Shown here: piece by piece, positions 1-11,093 of the stretch
Layout: the number at the start of each line of letters is the position of its first letter
Position numbering within the stretch: the first letter of the stretch is position 1
Assembly (NCBI RefSeq): GCF_036324505.1
Contig: NC_086350.1
Location: forward strand, 19,339,032-19,403,031
Length of the DNA: 64,000 nucleotides
Direction of reading: 5' to 3'
Origin: Eleginops maclovinus
Lineage: Eukaryota > Chordata > Actinopteri > Perciformes > Eleginopidae
Position numbers and translations under genes: made by a program
The notes under the pieces: generated by a model
Database searches by the model: none
Told to the model about the DNA's origin: nothing
The model's input: the letters and a program-made list of their open reading frames with translations, nothing else

Positions 1-2739
1 CATCATCAATAGTGTGGGAAACTCTTCATCATAGCTAAATTATGATGTCAAAGAGTTTTCCGTTAATTGTCAAAGTAAAGTTGTAGTCTAAATGTTTGTA
101 AGCCAAATTAGTGACTGTAGATGCTGCATTAAAATACAGGTGTTAGGCTTCTGCCTCCAATCGTCCACCAGCAGACAGCTAGGACATCAATCCTCTAAAG
201 CTTTTAATCATCTATGAAAAAATGTATTTGTTTGTTTGACTGACCATCATTATTGGGCTCCTTGTATTAAAAACAAAAAAATGCACTGTTTCATTTTTGA
301 CTGTGATTAGCAAAAAACACAGAGCCTGAATTCACAACAAGTAATACTACACCCAAAAAGGGGGCGACCATGTTGTAGAGGGAAAGCATGCTAATGGGTT
401 AAGTTCATCCATACCTCTGAGCGATATGAATTCAAGGAGGGACACTGCTGAAAAGGACCAACATCTTCCATGCTTTAGTCCGGGTTCAGGCTTCAAAGGG
501 ACCTCATGGAAGACATCGATTCCACCAAAAAGTTAGATTGCAATCTTTGCAAGTAAGTTGTCACGTAGATAGAGTAATTGCTGGACATTTTGTCAATCTT
601 TTTCAATTGAAAAGAAGGAGGCAAATTCTCTTTTGGTTTCTGTTTAATCAATCTCTGTTTCTAATAAAACCTAGTTGATAAGATGAAGCCAACATCTGAT
701 AAAGTTGAAGAATTTAGTGGCAAATATTTCTCTCTTTTTCTGTGTCTCCCTCCATTCTTTATGTTTATGTAGTGTATTGTTAGACTAATGTTTCTCACTG
801 AAAAGGTGTGCAGACCTTGTTTAATTATATGCAATTGTTTGATGTTCTGCCACCCACATAATAACGACAAAATTGTTATCAACAATTCATATCTTTCATA
901 TCTTCTCACTTAAATAATATCTGTTCTGGTCGGATGAAAGTATGAATCTTGGACTCCAAGGTCGTGATAAGATATGTATTGAATTGGAGAGATGAACAAC
1001 TTACTCTCTTTCAGATGTTATCCTTTGAGCCATGTGATAAATAACATTAATCAGACTCTAAAAATGATTTCCCTCCAGAACAGACAGTAATAGTTTAGAC
1101 AAAACATAATAATATACTCACATTATACAATCAGGAATCAAGCATTTACATGTTCATAGGGTGTCAAGATAATGGCAAAAAAACAAACCGGAGTGCTGTG
1201 GGTTTGCAGACAGCACCTGATTAACAATTTAGAGACAAAAGGAGAATAAAAAAGGAGCCTAAATATCAAGTGGGATTGGGTGCTGCCAAACCACAAGCTT
1301 GTAAGTGTCTCTCATAGCTGAGAAACATGATTGCCCTTCACTTCGCTAACTAACTAGCTAGAAAATATTCTTCCTCTCATGCACTCTCAGAGCAAACTTT
1401 TGTCATACATAAATTAAGATCCATTGTTTATTGAAGCCCATATGTAGCAATAATTCATAGTTTGAATGAATTAGCAGTTTACTTGGATGGGACCCCATCT
1501 GCCTCCGCACTGGGTGTTTGTTTTCAGTGTTTACAAGTGGGTGTATATCTTTTTACTAATTAAAATCATGCTTTGTCACACATAACTTATCCTCCTCAGA
1601 AGGTTAATGTTTAAATCTATTGTTTATGCTTTTGAGTGAGTCGAGTTATTTACAACTATTGGATGGATGACCATAAATGTGGTACATACCGACAGTTGTT
1701 CTTTTACGCTTTTGTATAGTGAATGCCCTTTTTAGTCCTTTCAAAAAAGTATTCCAAGGGCGAAAGTAACACAAATGTTACATTCAGGCCAGTAGACACA
1801 TAAAGGTAAACACAAAACAGAGGATTGAATATCTTTGCTAAGGGACTAGAGCAATTGTTTTTTTTTCTTTCTCGCCAAAACTAAAGGGTATGTGGAAGAA
1901 TGCCGTGAAAAGGTCAGTGGGTTTAGGCCTCTGGTGGGCACTTGATTATGTGTTTACCGAATCAAAATCTAGTATCAAATATTTGGTCAGATTGTTAGAC
2001 TAAACTATGTAATCTTTGAATAAATGTGCCAAATTTAATTTACACGTTCTTAAGATGCATTAAGGCGTGAGACTACAGGTGACAAGGGTAATTTTTTAAA
2101 CTTAAAGATATCAGCATAACATTTCTCCAGTTATTACCTACATTAATACATTTTTTTTTTTGTAATACCAGTTTTCTGAAATAACATGTTTAAATATGGA
2201 AATGTCCATTATCTAATTAAATATGCACTGTATGTTAATACATTGCAGGAACACAATTTTGAACATTGGATAGTCAGGTTCAAAATTCTTGTTTCATTTT
2301 GTAGTCATATTTGAATCTAAATGTTTTACATGAGGGATTTTGGATATCTCTTTTTATCACTCGATAAATCAGAAAATACTGTAAACAGTCGTAATATATC
2401 CATTTTCGCGATGCTTTTAGTTATAAAATGCTATATAGTTCAGGCTATGAATGATATATGAACAAACCCCTCTGTAAAAAACGTTCAGAATATTGATAGG
2501 AATAAAACTGGAAGGTTTGGTGTATGTAAGTGCAACTGAAGTTGACATTTTTTGCATATGAGAAAAAACTCATTTTGAGAAAACGACCTTTAAAGATATG
2601 TATTGTCAAATTCCATTATTCTTTTATAGGAAGACACTATTTACAGACACAACATCTAATCTACTCCTTGACAACAACAATATAGAGCATTGTTAGAAAT
2701 AATCAATATATTGGAGCGGAACTTTAAAAGATAATTCAC
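1..2739. other. AT-rich non-coding stretch, no gene seen
   Basis: No open frame here looks like a protein family, and no RNA gene or clear inverted-repeat element is visible. The composition is AT-rich with short homopolymers. The part from about 2140 to 2735 reads like a teleost interspersed repeat (simple AT-rich text with a stretch resembling repeats I have seen in fish), but I could not find terminal repeats or a target duplication, so I do not name it. Confidence 0.6.
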
Positions 2740-3158
2740 TGTTTCTGGGCGGATCATATTTTTCCACTTCCGGTAGTATTACCGGATGTTGTTTTTAGCC
2801 TCAGATAGCATAAAGCTAATATTACCGCTACCAACCAATGAGAGCACGAGAGTGGAGCGCGTCTTATTTTGAAGTTGTTTATTGTAGGGTCGGAAAGGGG
2901 TGGTTCTATAAAACATGTTTGTATTGTAGAATCGGGCCCTCTTTTGTTCCGGACCGCCAGACAGTAACTACTGATGAGCTCCACTCAGTCAGTGGCCTGT
3001 GGATGCATGTCCCGGGCTATTGAGCCACAGCTGTGAAACTTTTGTAAAACCTACTACTGCATCTATTATTAAACACTCCTTTTATAACTTTTAAGGGAGG
3101 TTTGCTTTCTTTCTTTTAAACCGACTCCTGGGCTTCGAATAAACGAACATTTCTTACA
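2740..3158 (+). promoter_or_regulatory. ERV 5' LTR with CCAAT, TATA and poly(A) signals
   Basis: The segment begins TGTTTC and ends CTTACA, the usual TG...CA ends. In order it shows a CCAAT box (2835-2839), a TATA box TATAAAA (2907-2913), a possible ATTAAA (3068-3073) and AATAAA (3138-3143) about 20 bases before the LTR end. A primer binding site follows immediately. The right edge is well set by that site; the left edge is a guess, because no second LTR copy was found for comparison. Transcription would start near 2935. Confidence 0.65.
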
Positions 3159-3161
3159 ATT

Positions 3162-3180
3162 TGGTGACCCCGGACGTGAT
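3162..3180 (+). other. Primer binding site, tRNA-Trp type
   Basis: TGGTGACCCCGGACGTGAT lies 3 bases after the LTR end. It is complementary to the 3' end of vertebrate tRNA-Trp (acceptor CCA, then the T-arm) except for one extra G in GGAC. tRNA-Trp is the primer used by avian leukosis-type viruses, among others. The extra base is either a later insertion or a tolerated bulge. Confidence 0.7.
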
Positions 3181-4804
3181 TTGAAGTGCCAGGACGAGAC
3201 GGGGATTTCGTGGAGTTTCGGCATAACCCCCAGACACTCAGATTGGATCCCATTTAAAAAGGTAAGCAGAGCCTGTTGATTTCTAAATCTGCATAGCATA
3301 TATAGCATTTTGATATGTGAGTGTCTGGAGGTGAGTCGTTAATCATGAACTGTCTATTTAAAGTTAAGAAGTGAATATATTGAAATTAACCGGGGTGCGG
3401 TCCTGGGTTTTGCAAAGTTTTTTTTTTGTTCGTTTGTTTTGTTTTGCTTGTCTTTGTTTGTCCTTTTTACGCCGGAATTAGAAAGAGATTTAGGAAAATT
3501 AATACGTAAATACCGATTAAAGTTCGGTAACGTAGTGCTAATTAAATTTGGCAGCGTAGATCCAGATTAAGGTTCTGGAGCGTATTTCTTCATTGATAGT
3601 ATAATTTGATGAGAAAGTAAGTTAAAAAAGTCCTAACAGAATTACGTTGATAAATAGTGGTAAATCATAGTTGGTAAATAGTGTTAATATTAAAAGGAAG
3701 ACCGCTCGGCCAAAGAGGCGTGGTACTCGGGGTTTGAGTCCCTGAGACTACTGTTTGTTGAACGGAGGCGATCAACTGAGAATGCACCGGTTAGAGTCCT
3801 GTCGTCAAGTTATAGGGATTTTAACTTTTTGAAAAAGCATTGGAATGTTTTTATTGTAGAAGAAAAGAGAATGCCAGAAAACAGAGGCCGTACAAAGATA
3901 ATGTGTGGGAATATGGTTTCTGGATGTGAATATTTAAATTATGGGAGAAAATAGTTCCCTAAAGGAGTTAAGTCAAATGCATTTGAGAGATGTTATTATT
4001 AGACATTAATTTAGTTGATTACAGTAGATGGCATTTAATACACAAGACAGAATACATGTTTAGTTGAAAAATTGAAAATTAAGTGGATTTATTTAACCAG
4101 TGTGTTGAGATTCATAGGTTAAAATGAGCTGCAACCGGGACTGCAGCCTCTGCAATCTGGTGACAGACCCATATCCTCCTGAAATAATGCGAAAGACCAC
4201 CCCCCCCGGAGATTTCCTAACTATTCAACAGAAAAGGAAGGCAAAAGCAGGGCTATGTCTCGAACTGCATCCGTCTGCATCTCCACCTGGGTCAGCTACA
4301 AACATGCGTCATGCTGACTTACAGAGATCTACTCATCACCAGTCCCTCTGATAAGAGCACAGAGGTCCAGAGCAACAAGGGTTGATTCAGAGCACAGATT
4401 CTGATGGACAATGAGACACATGAAAACGGGGTTCCGTCCCCCATGAAAGACATCCAGAGACGGTGATCGAGCAGACCCATGCTGAAATGAAAATCCGCAC
4501 AAGGAGAGAAGCTTGATGTGGAATGCAGGTTCAAAAAGTAAAAGACTGTCGATAACCAGACACAGGAAGGGGCGAAAAGGTCAATAGGCAGAATCTAAGG
4601 AGGTCGGGGTCATCAAGCCAGAGAGCAGAGGTGGCAGGAAGGGGAGTTCAAATGGTTGAGTTCGTGTAAACACATTCACTCACGTAAACACATAAGTGGA
4701 ACACATTAAAGAATTTGAATTGCCTTTTTAAATTTAAGATCAAATATCGAATGTTTTATTACATAAGATTTTATAGATTGGTAAATGATAATTGAGAAAA
4801 GAAA
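3181..4804 (+). other. ERV leader region with splice donor, no gene recognised
   Basis: A good donor, AG|GTAAGC, sits at 3261/3262, about 100 bases after the primer site, where retroviral leaders carry the env donor. The rest is AT-rich. A short open frame at 4124-4351 (75 codons) has a few cysteines but matches no family I know. Any ERV gag here is beyond recognition. The stretch stops sharply at 4805, where GC-rich gypsy sequence begins. Confidence 0.5.
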
Positions 4805-4864
4805 GTGTGGCAGCCGGGGCCGGTGACCAACCCCGCCCGGCCGCCGCAGATTGCCCTCCAGAAG

Positions 4865-5585
4865 ATGTCAGCCGACGACGACCCAGAGGCATATCTGGAC
4901 ATATTTGAGGGCACTGCGGCGGCGTGCGGGTGGCCGGAGGAGGAGTGGGCTGTGCTTCTTCCCCTGCTGGCCGGGGGAGCGCACCTAGCCGCCCACAGCC
5001 TGCCAGCGTCCGATCGACATGAGTACAAGCAGCTGCGGAGGGCCATCCTGGACCGGCTCGGCAACACGCCAGAGGGACACCGCCGCCGGTTTGAGGACGC
5101 TGGCCGCCCCTTCTCCTACGCGAAGCAGCTCCTCGATGCGGCGAGGCGCTGGCTTCAGCCGGGGATGCGCTCCACCGAGGACGTCATGGAGCAGGTGGCA
5201 CTGGAGCAGTTTGTCGCCGGGCTGCCATCGTCAACGGCGAATTGGGTCCAGTGTCACCGCCCTGCCAGCCTGGAGGCAGCCGTCGTCCTCGCGGAGGACC
5301 ACCTTTCGCTTCCCCTGCGGAGCATGAAGGAGGAGCCCCGTCAACCTGTCGTCCCCGCGGGCCGACCCGTTCCAGCCCCGAGGAGGAGGTTCCCGACAGC
5401 AACCGCTGCACCGCCTTCCCCTCAACCCACAACCCAAGCCCTACCTCATCTCTCTCTCTCTCTCTCTCTCTCCCCAGGATCCAGCCTCCGCCTCTGGTCG
5501 TCCGGCACCACGGGGGGCTCCTCAGGCGCCAGGGCAGGAGTGCTGGCGGTGCGGGCAGCCCGGCCACTTCCGGCGGGAGTGTCCT
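4865..5585 (+). pseudogene. gag: Gypsy gag: capsid-like domain plus CCHC zinc knuckle, frameshifted
   Basis: The structural protein that would package element RNA. The first ATG in the open frame is at 4865 (protein start MSADDDPEAYL); the frame is open from 4805 without an earlier ATG. The first 160 or so residues resemble the capsid/SCAN-like region of fish gypsy gag (for example the run EQVALEQFVAGLP). A proline-rich linker follows. A zinc knuckle of the form C-x2-C-x4-H-x4-C is encoded at 5541-5582, but in another frame. The switch falls at or near a (TC)12 tract at 5449-5472. Downstream of the tract, knuckle and protease share one frame, so gag and protease were probably one continuous reading frame in the parent element. 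Confidence 0.8.
5449..5472 (+). repeat. (TC)12 microsatellite inside gag
   Basis: Twelve TC units in the linker between capsid and zinc knuckle. In the capsid frame they encode alternating Leu-Ser. The coding frames on either side of the tract differ, so a change in repeat number that is not a multiple of three bases is the simplest cause of the shift. Confidence 0.9.
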
Positions 5586-5933
5586 ATGATGGAGGTCGGA
5601 CAGTTGGTCCGGGTTGCGGGACCGCCAGTTGCCTCCCCCGGTTTAGAAGGGACGTACCGTATACCGGTATGTATACAGGGGGGTACCCACCAGGCTCTGA
5701 TGGACACGGGCTGTAATCAGACGATGATCCATCAGCGCTTGGTTCGGCCGGGGGCATTGGTTGAAGCATCGTGGGTGAAGGTGAGGTGTGTGCATGGGGA
5801 TATTCACCAGTACCCGGAGGTGACTCTGGAAATATCTTTTAGGGGTAAAAAGCATAGAGTCAGGGCTGGAGTTAGTACTCGCCTCACGCACCCTCTGATC
5901 TTGGAACAAATTGGCCGGAGTTTGCTAAGCTAG
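5586..5933 (+). pseudogene. pol: Gypsy aspartic protease domain
   Basis: Continues in frame from the zinc knuckle. The active-site triad is the DTG at 5703-5711 within LMDTGCNQTMI, as expected for a retropepsin that cleaves the gag-pol precursor. The frame ends at a TAG (5931-5933) only because of a shift close to 5903: in another frame the coding sense carries on from there into the region before integrase. The domain itself shows no internal stop. The short length (about 100 residues) is normal for this family. Confidence 0.8.
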
Positions 5934-5941
5934 CGGGGGCT

Positions 5942-7510
5942 ATGGGGGTGCGTTCACGGGAGTCAGGGAAATGTGGGTTGTGTGCTGTGTTTAGTGGCGA
6001 ATCGGAAGCGGCTGACGGCGATGAAGGGGGAACAGACACGGAGGGGGCCGGGGAGGTCCCTCTACCACCGGAGGGTGCCAGGGAGTCCCCTCTGCCCCCG
6101 CCAGTGTTCCCGGTTGAGGATTTCCCCCTCGAACAGTCTAGGGACGGGACCCTTCAGCACGCTTTCGATCAGGTGGTGAGTATTGATGGCTCCCAGCTAC
6201 ACCCAAACACAGCACTCACACACCCACACTTTGTTGTTATTAGGGACAGGCTGTATCGTGTGAGCCATGACACACAGACAGGAGAGATCAATACCCAGTT
6301 GTTGGTACCACAAAGCCGTCGGGAAATGATTTTCCAGGCGGCTCATCACAACCCCATGTCAGGTCACCTAGGGTAAGATAAGACACTACACCGGATCATG
6401 GCCCGATTTTATTGGCCGGGCATTCGTGCGGATGTGAAGCAGTGGTGTGCATCCTGCAATGAATGTCAGCTGGTTAATCCGCCGGCCACCCCAAAAGCGC
6501 CTCTGCGCCCACTCCCATTAATTGAGGTGCCTTTTGAGAGAGTTGGTATGGACCTCATCGGGCCATTAGACCGGAGTGCATGGGGATATCGCTTTGTACT
6601 CGTCCTAGTGGATTATGCAACACGATATCCCGAGGCAACGCTCTTTGCAGAGATATTGCGCAACGGCACTGTTTCATATAATCTCCCGAGTCGGGATCCC
6701 GAAAGAGATCCTGACTGACCAGGGCACGTCATTTATGTCACGCACACTACGCGAGCTGTATGGACTGGTGGGCGTCCGCTCGATCCGGTCTAGCGTTTAC
6801 CATCCACAGACCGATGGCCTGGTGGAGCGGTTTAACAAAACGCTAAAGAACATGGTTCGTAAGTTCGTTCACGAGGATAGCCGCAATTGGGATAAATGGT
6901 TAGACCCTCTGTAGTTTGCAGTGCGGGAGGTGCCTCAGTCCTCCACGGGATTTTCTCCCTTTGAACTGCTGTTTGGCAGGAAGCCACGGGGTGTTTTGGA
7001 CCTATTTAAAGAAAACTGGGAGGAGGGTCCGAGCACAAGTAAAAACGAAATTCAGTACGTTATGGACCTGCGAGCAAAACTCCATTCACTGGGGCAGTTA
7101 TCACGGGAGAATTTGCTGCAGGCTCAGGAACGTCAGCAGCGCCTGTACAACAGAGGGTCGAAACTGAGACAATTTTCACCGGGAGATAAAGTACTTGTAT
7201 ACTCCCGACTTCTAGCTCCAAATTACTCGCCAAGTGGCAAGGGCCCTTCGTGGTCACACGACGAGTGGGGGACGTAGATTATGAGCTGGTGCGTTCTGAC
7301 AGGGGGGGAGCAACACAGATCTACCACTTAAACCTCCTTAAAACATGGAGGGAAGTGGCGTCTGCTTCTCTGGCCACCACGGTGATAGAGAGAGATGAGT
7401 TGGGACCGGAGGTCATTATCAACACCGAATTAGCCCCGGTCTGTTGCGGCGACCATCTCTCACCCGGTCAGAGGGCAGACGTTGCCGCGTTGCAAGGGCG
7501 GTTTGCCTGA
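5942..7510 (+). pseudogene. pol: Gypsy integrase (HHCC, DDE, GPF module), broken
   Basis: The enzyme that inserts the cDNA into the genome. An acidic, proline-rich spacer leads into an HHCC zinc domain with its histidines just before 6374 and CASCNEC after it; the TAA at 6374-6376 interrupts it in frame (a single C-to-T change of CAA would explain it). Catalytic codons are Asp 6551-6553, Asp 6717-6719 and Glu 6825-6827; the last two are separated by 35 residues, the canonical D,D35E spacing. Breaks: a frameshift near 6655, TAG at 6912-6914, a frameshift near 7200, and another near 7500. A GPF-type C-terminal module (KWQGPFVV, about 7228-7251) follows. I saw no chromodomain. The domain lies upstream of RT. 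Confidence 0.85.
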
Positions 7511-8264
7511 TGTGTTCTCCCCGCTGCTAGGGCGCACCTCTCTCATAAACCACCGCATAGAAACGCCCCCGGGCGTGGCCATTCGTTCACAGCCCTATCG
7601 GCTGCCTGAACACAAGAGGAAAATTGTTCAGGCGGAGCTTCAGGCTATGCTAGAGATGGGAGTAATAGAAGAGTCCACCAGTGACTGGTGTTGCCCTGTC
7701 GTGCTGGTACACAAGCCTGACGGGTCAATCCGGTTCTGTGTGGACTACCGCAGGGTTAACGAGGTGTCCAAATTCGATGCTTATCCAATGCCCGGGTCGA
7801 CGAACTCCTGGATCGGCTAGGCACTGCTCGTTTTTATACGACACTGGATTTAACCAAGGGCTATTGTCAGATTCCCCTTTCTCCAGAGTCGAAGGAAAAA
7901 AACGGCCTTCTCCACTCCGTACGGTTTGTACCAATTTGTCACACTTCCTTTCGGGTTGTTCGGGGCTCCAGCCACCTTCCAACGGCTCATGGACCGAGTG
8001 CTGCGTCCCCACTCTGCGTATGCTGCTGCTTACTTGGATGATGTCATCATCCACAGTGAGACATGGGAGCAGCATATGCAGCAGGTGGGGGCAGTGCTCG
8101 AGTCCCTGAGGCAGGCGGGGCTCACGGCCAACCCGAAGAAGTGTGTGGTTGGGCGGAGGGAGGTACGGTATCTGGGGTACCACTTGGGTGGCGGGCAGGT
8201 GCGGCCACAGATAGAGAAAACTGCCGCCATTTCTGCCTGTCCGGTGCCCAAGACGAAAAAATAG
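7482..8264 (+). pseudogene. pol: Gypsy reverse transcriptase domain, broken
   Basis: Copies element RNA into DNA. All the usual blocks are readable: the thumb-side entry (RIETPPGVAIRSQPYRLPEH), the KPDGSIRFCVDYRRVN block, motif A (TTLDLTKGYCQIPL, across a shift), the PFGLFGAPATFQRLMDRVL block, and the catalytic YLDD at 8031-8042. Breaks are a frameshift near 7796, one extra A in a seven-A run near 7893, and TAG at 8262-8264 just before the connection domain (CAG to TAG would explain it). The frame from 7926 to 8264 is clean. Confidence 0.88.
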
Positions 8265-8850
8265 GTCAGGAGGTTCGTGGGGCTGGCCGGTTACTACAGG
8301 CGGTTCATCCCCGCCTTTTCGGAGCTGACCAGCCCTCTGACCGACCTGACCCGAAAGGGTGCTTCAGATCCGGTCCAGTGGACGGAGCAATGTCAGCTGG
8401 CGTTTGAGAGGGTTAAGAAAGCCCTCTGTGGAAAGCCGCTTCTGTTCACCCCTAACTTTTCTCTACCTTTTGTTTTGCAGACCGACGCCTCGAACAGTGG
8501 GGTGGGGGCCGTTTGGTCCCAGCAGGTAGAGGGGGTCGACCGCCCCGTACTGTACATTAGCCGTAAGCTGGCTCAGAGGGAGGTGAACTACAGTACGGTG
8601 GAAAAGGAGTGTCTCGCCATACGGTGGGCGGTCGGCGCCCTGCGTTACTACCTCCTGGGGCGCCCTTTCACCCTCTATTCGGACCATGCCCCGCTCCAGT
8701 GGCTCCACCGCATGAAGGATGCCAACGCCCGGATCACTCATTGGTATCTGGCGTTACAGCCGTTTAACTTCAAGGGGATCCACAGGCCGGGTAACCGGAT
8801 GGTCGTGGCTGATTTCCTCTCCCGCTCGGCGGAGGGGGGGGGAGTCAGCT
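8265..8850 (+). pseudogene. pol: Gypsy RNase H domain, open but cut off by upstream stop
   Basis: Degrades the RNA strand during reverse transcription. Same frame as the end of RT, separated only by the TAG at 8262. It starts with the connection segment (VGLAGYYRRFIPAFSELTSPL) and contains LQTDASNSGVGAVWSQ (first Asp), the STVEKECLAIRW helix (Glu) and SDHAPLQWL (second Asp), ending in VADFLSRSAEGG. The frame is open from 8277 to 8981 with no lesion, although the last 40 codons already run into the polypurine tract and LTR and are not protein sequence of the family. Confidence 0.85.
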
Positions 8851-8879
8851 TTCGGCCGGCGGGATCCCGGCCTGAGTCG

Positions 8880-8987
8880 GGCGGTGGGGGTATGTGGCAG
8901 TCGGGTGTGGTTAGAGCGCCGGCTGCTGGGGTGAGGGGAGTGGCTCGGCCGGAGACCAGACAGCTGATCGGAATCAGGTAATCAGTC
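8880..8987 (+). promoter_or_regulatory. Polypurine tract and truncated 3' LTR of the gypsy element
   Basis: GGCGGTGGGGG (8880-8890) is the priming tract; the LTR starts TGTGGCAGTCGGG at 8893. GC-rich text continues to about 8960 and fades into AT-rich flank by about 8990, with no TG...CA end, no poly(A) signal and no target duplication. Most of the LTR is therefore deleted. The start TGTGGCAG also occurs at 4806-4813, exactly at the left edge of the element. Confidence 0.6.
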
Positions 8988-11085
8988 AGTTAATATTGTT
9001 AACTTGTCATAGTGATAACTCCAACATTAAATTACAGACCATGTCAAATATAATTAACCACGTGAATGAAAACCATTATTAAAGTCAATCCTACTTTAAG
9101 GATTGAAGTTGTAGTTATAACATGTCAAAGCTCTCATAGTTCCACACATTATTTTCCTGATTAAAGACTTGAAATATTTTTCAAGAAGACTGAAATTGAT
9201 ATTAAATAATGGAGGATATTAAGAGAATCAAGCAGAGTCATACAGATCCTAATAATGTTTTGATTTAAGATAGTGAGTATGTGAAGAGTATTGGAAATAA
9301 GATCTATTAGAGATTTTTTTATGAATTCGGTGGTGATAAAGATCCAGTAGTTTAAAAAGGAAGTGATGGCTTAACGATTACTTAACTTAACATGAGGGAA
9401 GCAGTCTTTGTTAAAGTAATCTAAGTAAAGTATCTTGAAGTAAGCAGGGACTGAGATTCTTTAGAAGGTTTCACACAAGGTGCAACACCAGATGTGTGCA
9501 ATATCTCAACAGTTTTGACATTATATATTATGGGAATAAAGCTGTCGCTTTAGGAGGTCAAAAGGCAGTGGCCTACACATCTGGCATATGTTCATTGGAC
9601 AGGTTAATATAAGTAGATTGAAATGTGCATACGTCCGGGACGTCTCTCTACATAACCACGACACTGTCCTAATAGAATGATAAGACATATTTTAAAAACA
9701 GTACTAAATAAAAGGAAACTTATAAGTCTTTTTGTAAATGAAGAGTATGACGGAATAATTAAAGACTCTGCAGAGCATGACGTGACCAGAAGACTGAGAC
9801 CGAATGACCTTTGCCCGGGGCTGACAGTGTTGTTTTACAACAGCACTGTTGATGACTGACTCTGGGTTGAACCTGACCAGACCCGACTGTGTGAGTGAGA
9901 ATGAATGTTTGCATCTGATCAATGCAATTGCATGTGTTTAGAGAGGAACAGAGACTAACTGAGCATGTTCTGAACTAACACAAGCTAAATCCAGAGATTT
10001 TGTTTCTTCCAGGACTGATGGATGGAGAGAGACACTCTTTAACGTGAGAGTTTGATGTTTAAACAATAATGATTTGAAGTGTCTGAATAATGAGTGATGT
10101 GTTTTTGAATTTTTGCTTAACTGAAGTTCTTTTTCTCGACCAGGTTTTTGTTACACCTCTTTGTTAAGATGTGTAAAAAGGAGGAGTGGCAACATGTTTG
10201 CTCAACATGATTGTTTAAATTAAAATTCCATGATTAACAATTACATTTTTTATAAATGATGATATTGTTTCCATTTCTTTACATTTTTTACAGGAAAAGC
10301 AGAATCAGTTGCAGAGAGGCTGCTGACAGATACAATTCCAGAGTGGAACATATGAAAGAAGTTCACCTGTGATAAAGATATTGAATTTGTAAATGTTTTT
10401 TTTTTTAACAGATATGATACCTGGGGTTAGAAAATGTGGAGATAACAAGAATATTTAAAGTTAAGCTAAACATATCATGTGATGAAATGGGAACTAAGTT
10501 AGTCAGCGCCCTTTCTCTAGTAGAGATTGAGAAGTATCATAGGTTCAGAGGTTTTGTTTGTAATATGCACAGCAGATACAGCATATATGTTGACAATTTA
10601 AATCTTATATCCCAGGCTCCTCCAACTACTCGATATACATGGTCCAGGTAAGATGAATAAAATAGTGGAACAAAGGGTAAGGCTCAACTACAGACAGGTT
10701 GAGATTATGAGTATAAGAAGGGTGATAAACACAACAATAATTTCACAGAAGTAATCTAAGTTCCTAGGAAAAATGTGATGACATTATGTTGGAATTCTGA
10801 ATTCATGTCCCAGCTCTCTAACTTCTAAACACTAACAGGTAGAAGCAGTCTGTCTGGTGCCTAAGGAGGGATTTCTGCACACGATTCAGGCAGAGATCGA
10901 CATGGAGTTTGGCACAGGAGAAAGCTGATACATCTAAAGAGGTTATGTGATTGGCAGGAAGGGAAGCCTTGGGTAATTGATTCTGATACAGAAGTATATT
11001 TCATCCGCACCTTTTCAGGCACAACAGCCAGGAAATTCATTCATTCTGGCTGCATCATGGTTTTACTGGGTCCTATTCTATCTAC
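8988..11085 (+). other. AT-rich ERV interior or flank, no gene recognised
   Basis: Between the gypsy block and the first hAT element. Short open frames at 9677-9859 and 10436-10651 match nothing I know. A pyrimidine tract ending in an acceptor-like AG near 10142 could be the env acceptor, but that is only a position-based guess. By position it should hold ERV pol or the first part of env; neither can be read. Confidence 0.4.
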
Positions 11086-11093
11086 ACAGTCAG

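Larger units (their letters stand above)
4806..8987 (+). mobile_element. Gmr1-like Ty3/gypsy element, integrase before RT, no 5' LTR
   Basis: Coding domains run gag (capsid, zinc knuckle), aspartic protease, integrase (HHCC, DDE, GPF), reverse transcriptase, RNase H, then a G-rich polypurine tract and the first roughly 95 bases of a 3' LTR. Integrase upstream of RT is the order of Ty1/copia, but the proteins are Ty3/gypsy in character; this combination defines the Gmr1-like clade of deuterostomes. The block is much richer in GC than its flanks, so its edges are visible. The 5' LTR is missing. I count about seven frameshifts and three nonsense codons, so the copy is dead as a protein source. 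Confidence 0.85.

Noticed and set aside
3715..3815. tRNA-like B-box words (GGTTTGAGTCC, GGTTAGAGTCC) in the ERV leader
   Set aside because: No matching A box at the right distance and no cloverleaf; chance matches.
5184..5567. Minus-strand open frames across gag
   Set aside because: Shadow frames of the GC-rich gag sequence; the plus strand carries the capsid and zinc-knuckle signatures.
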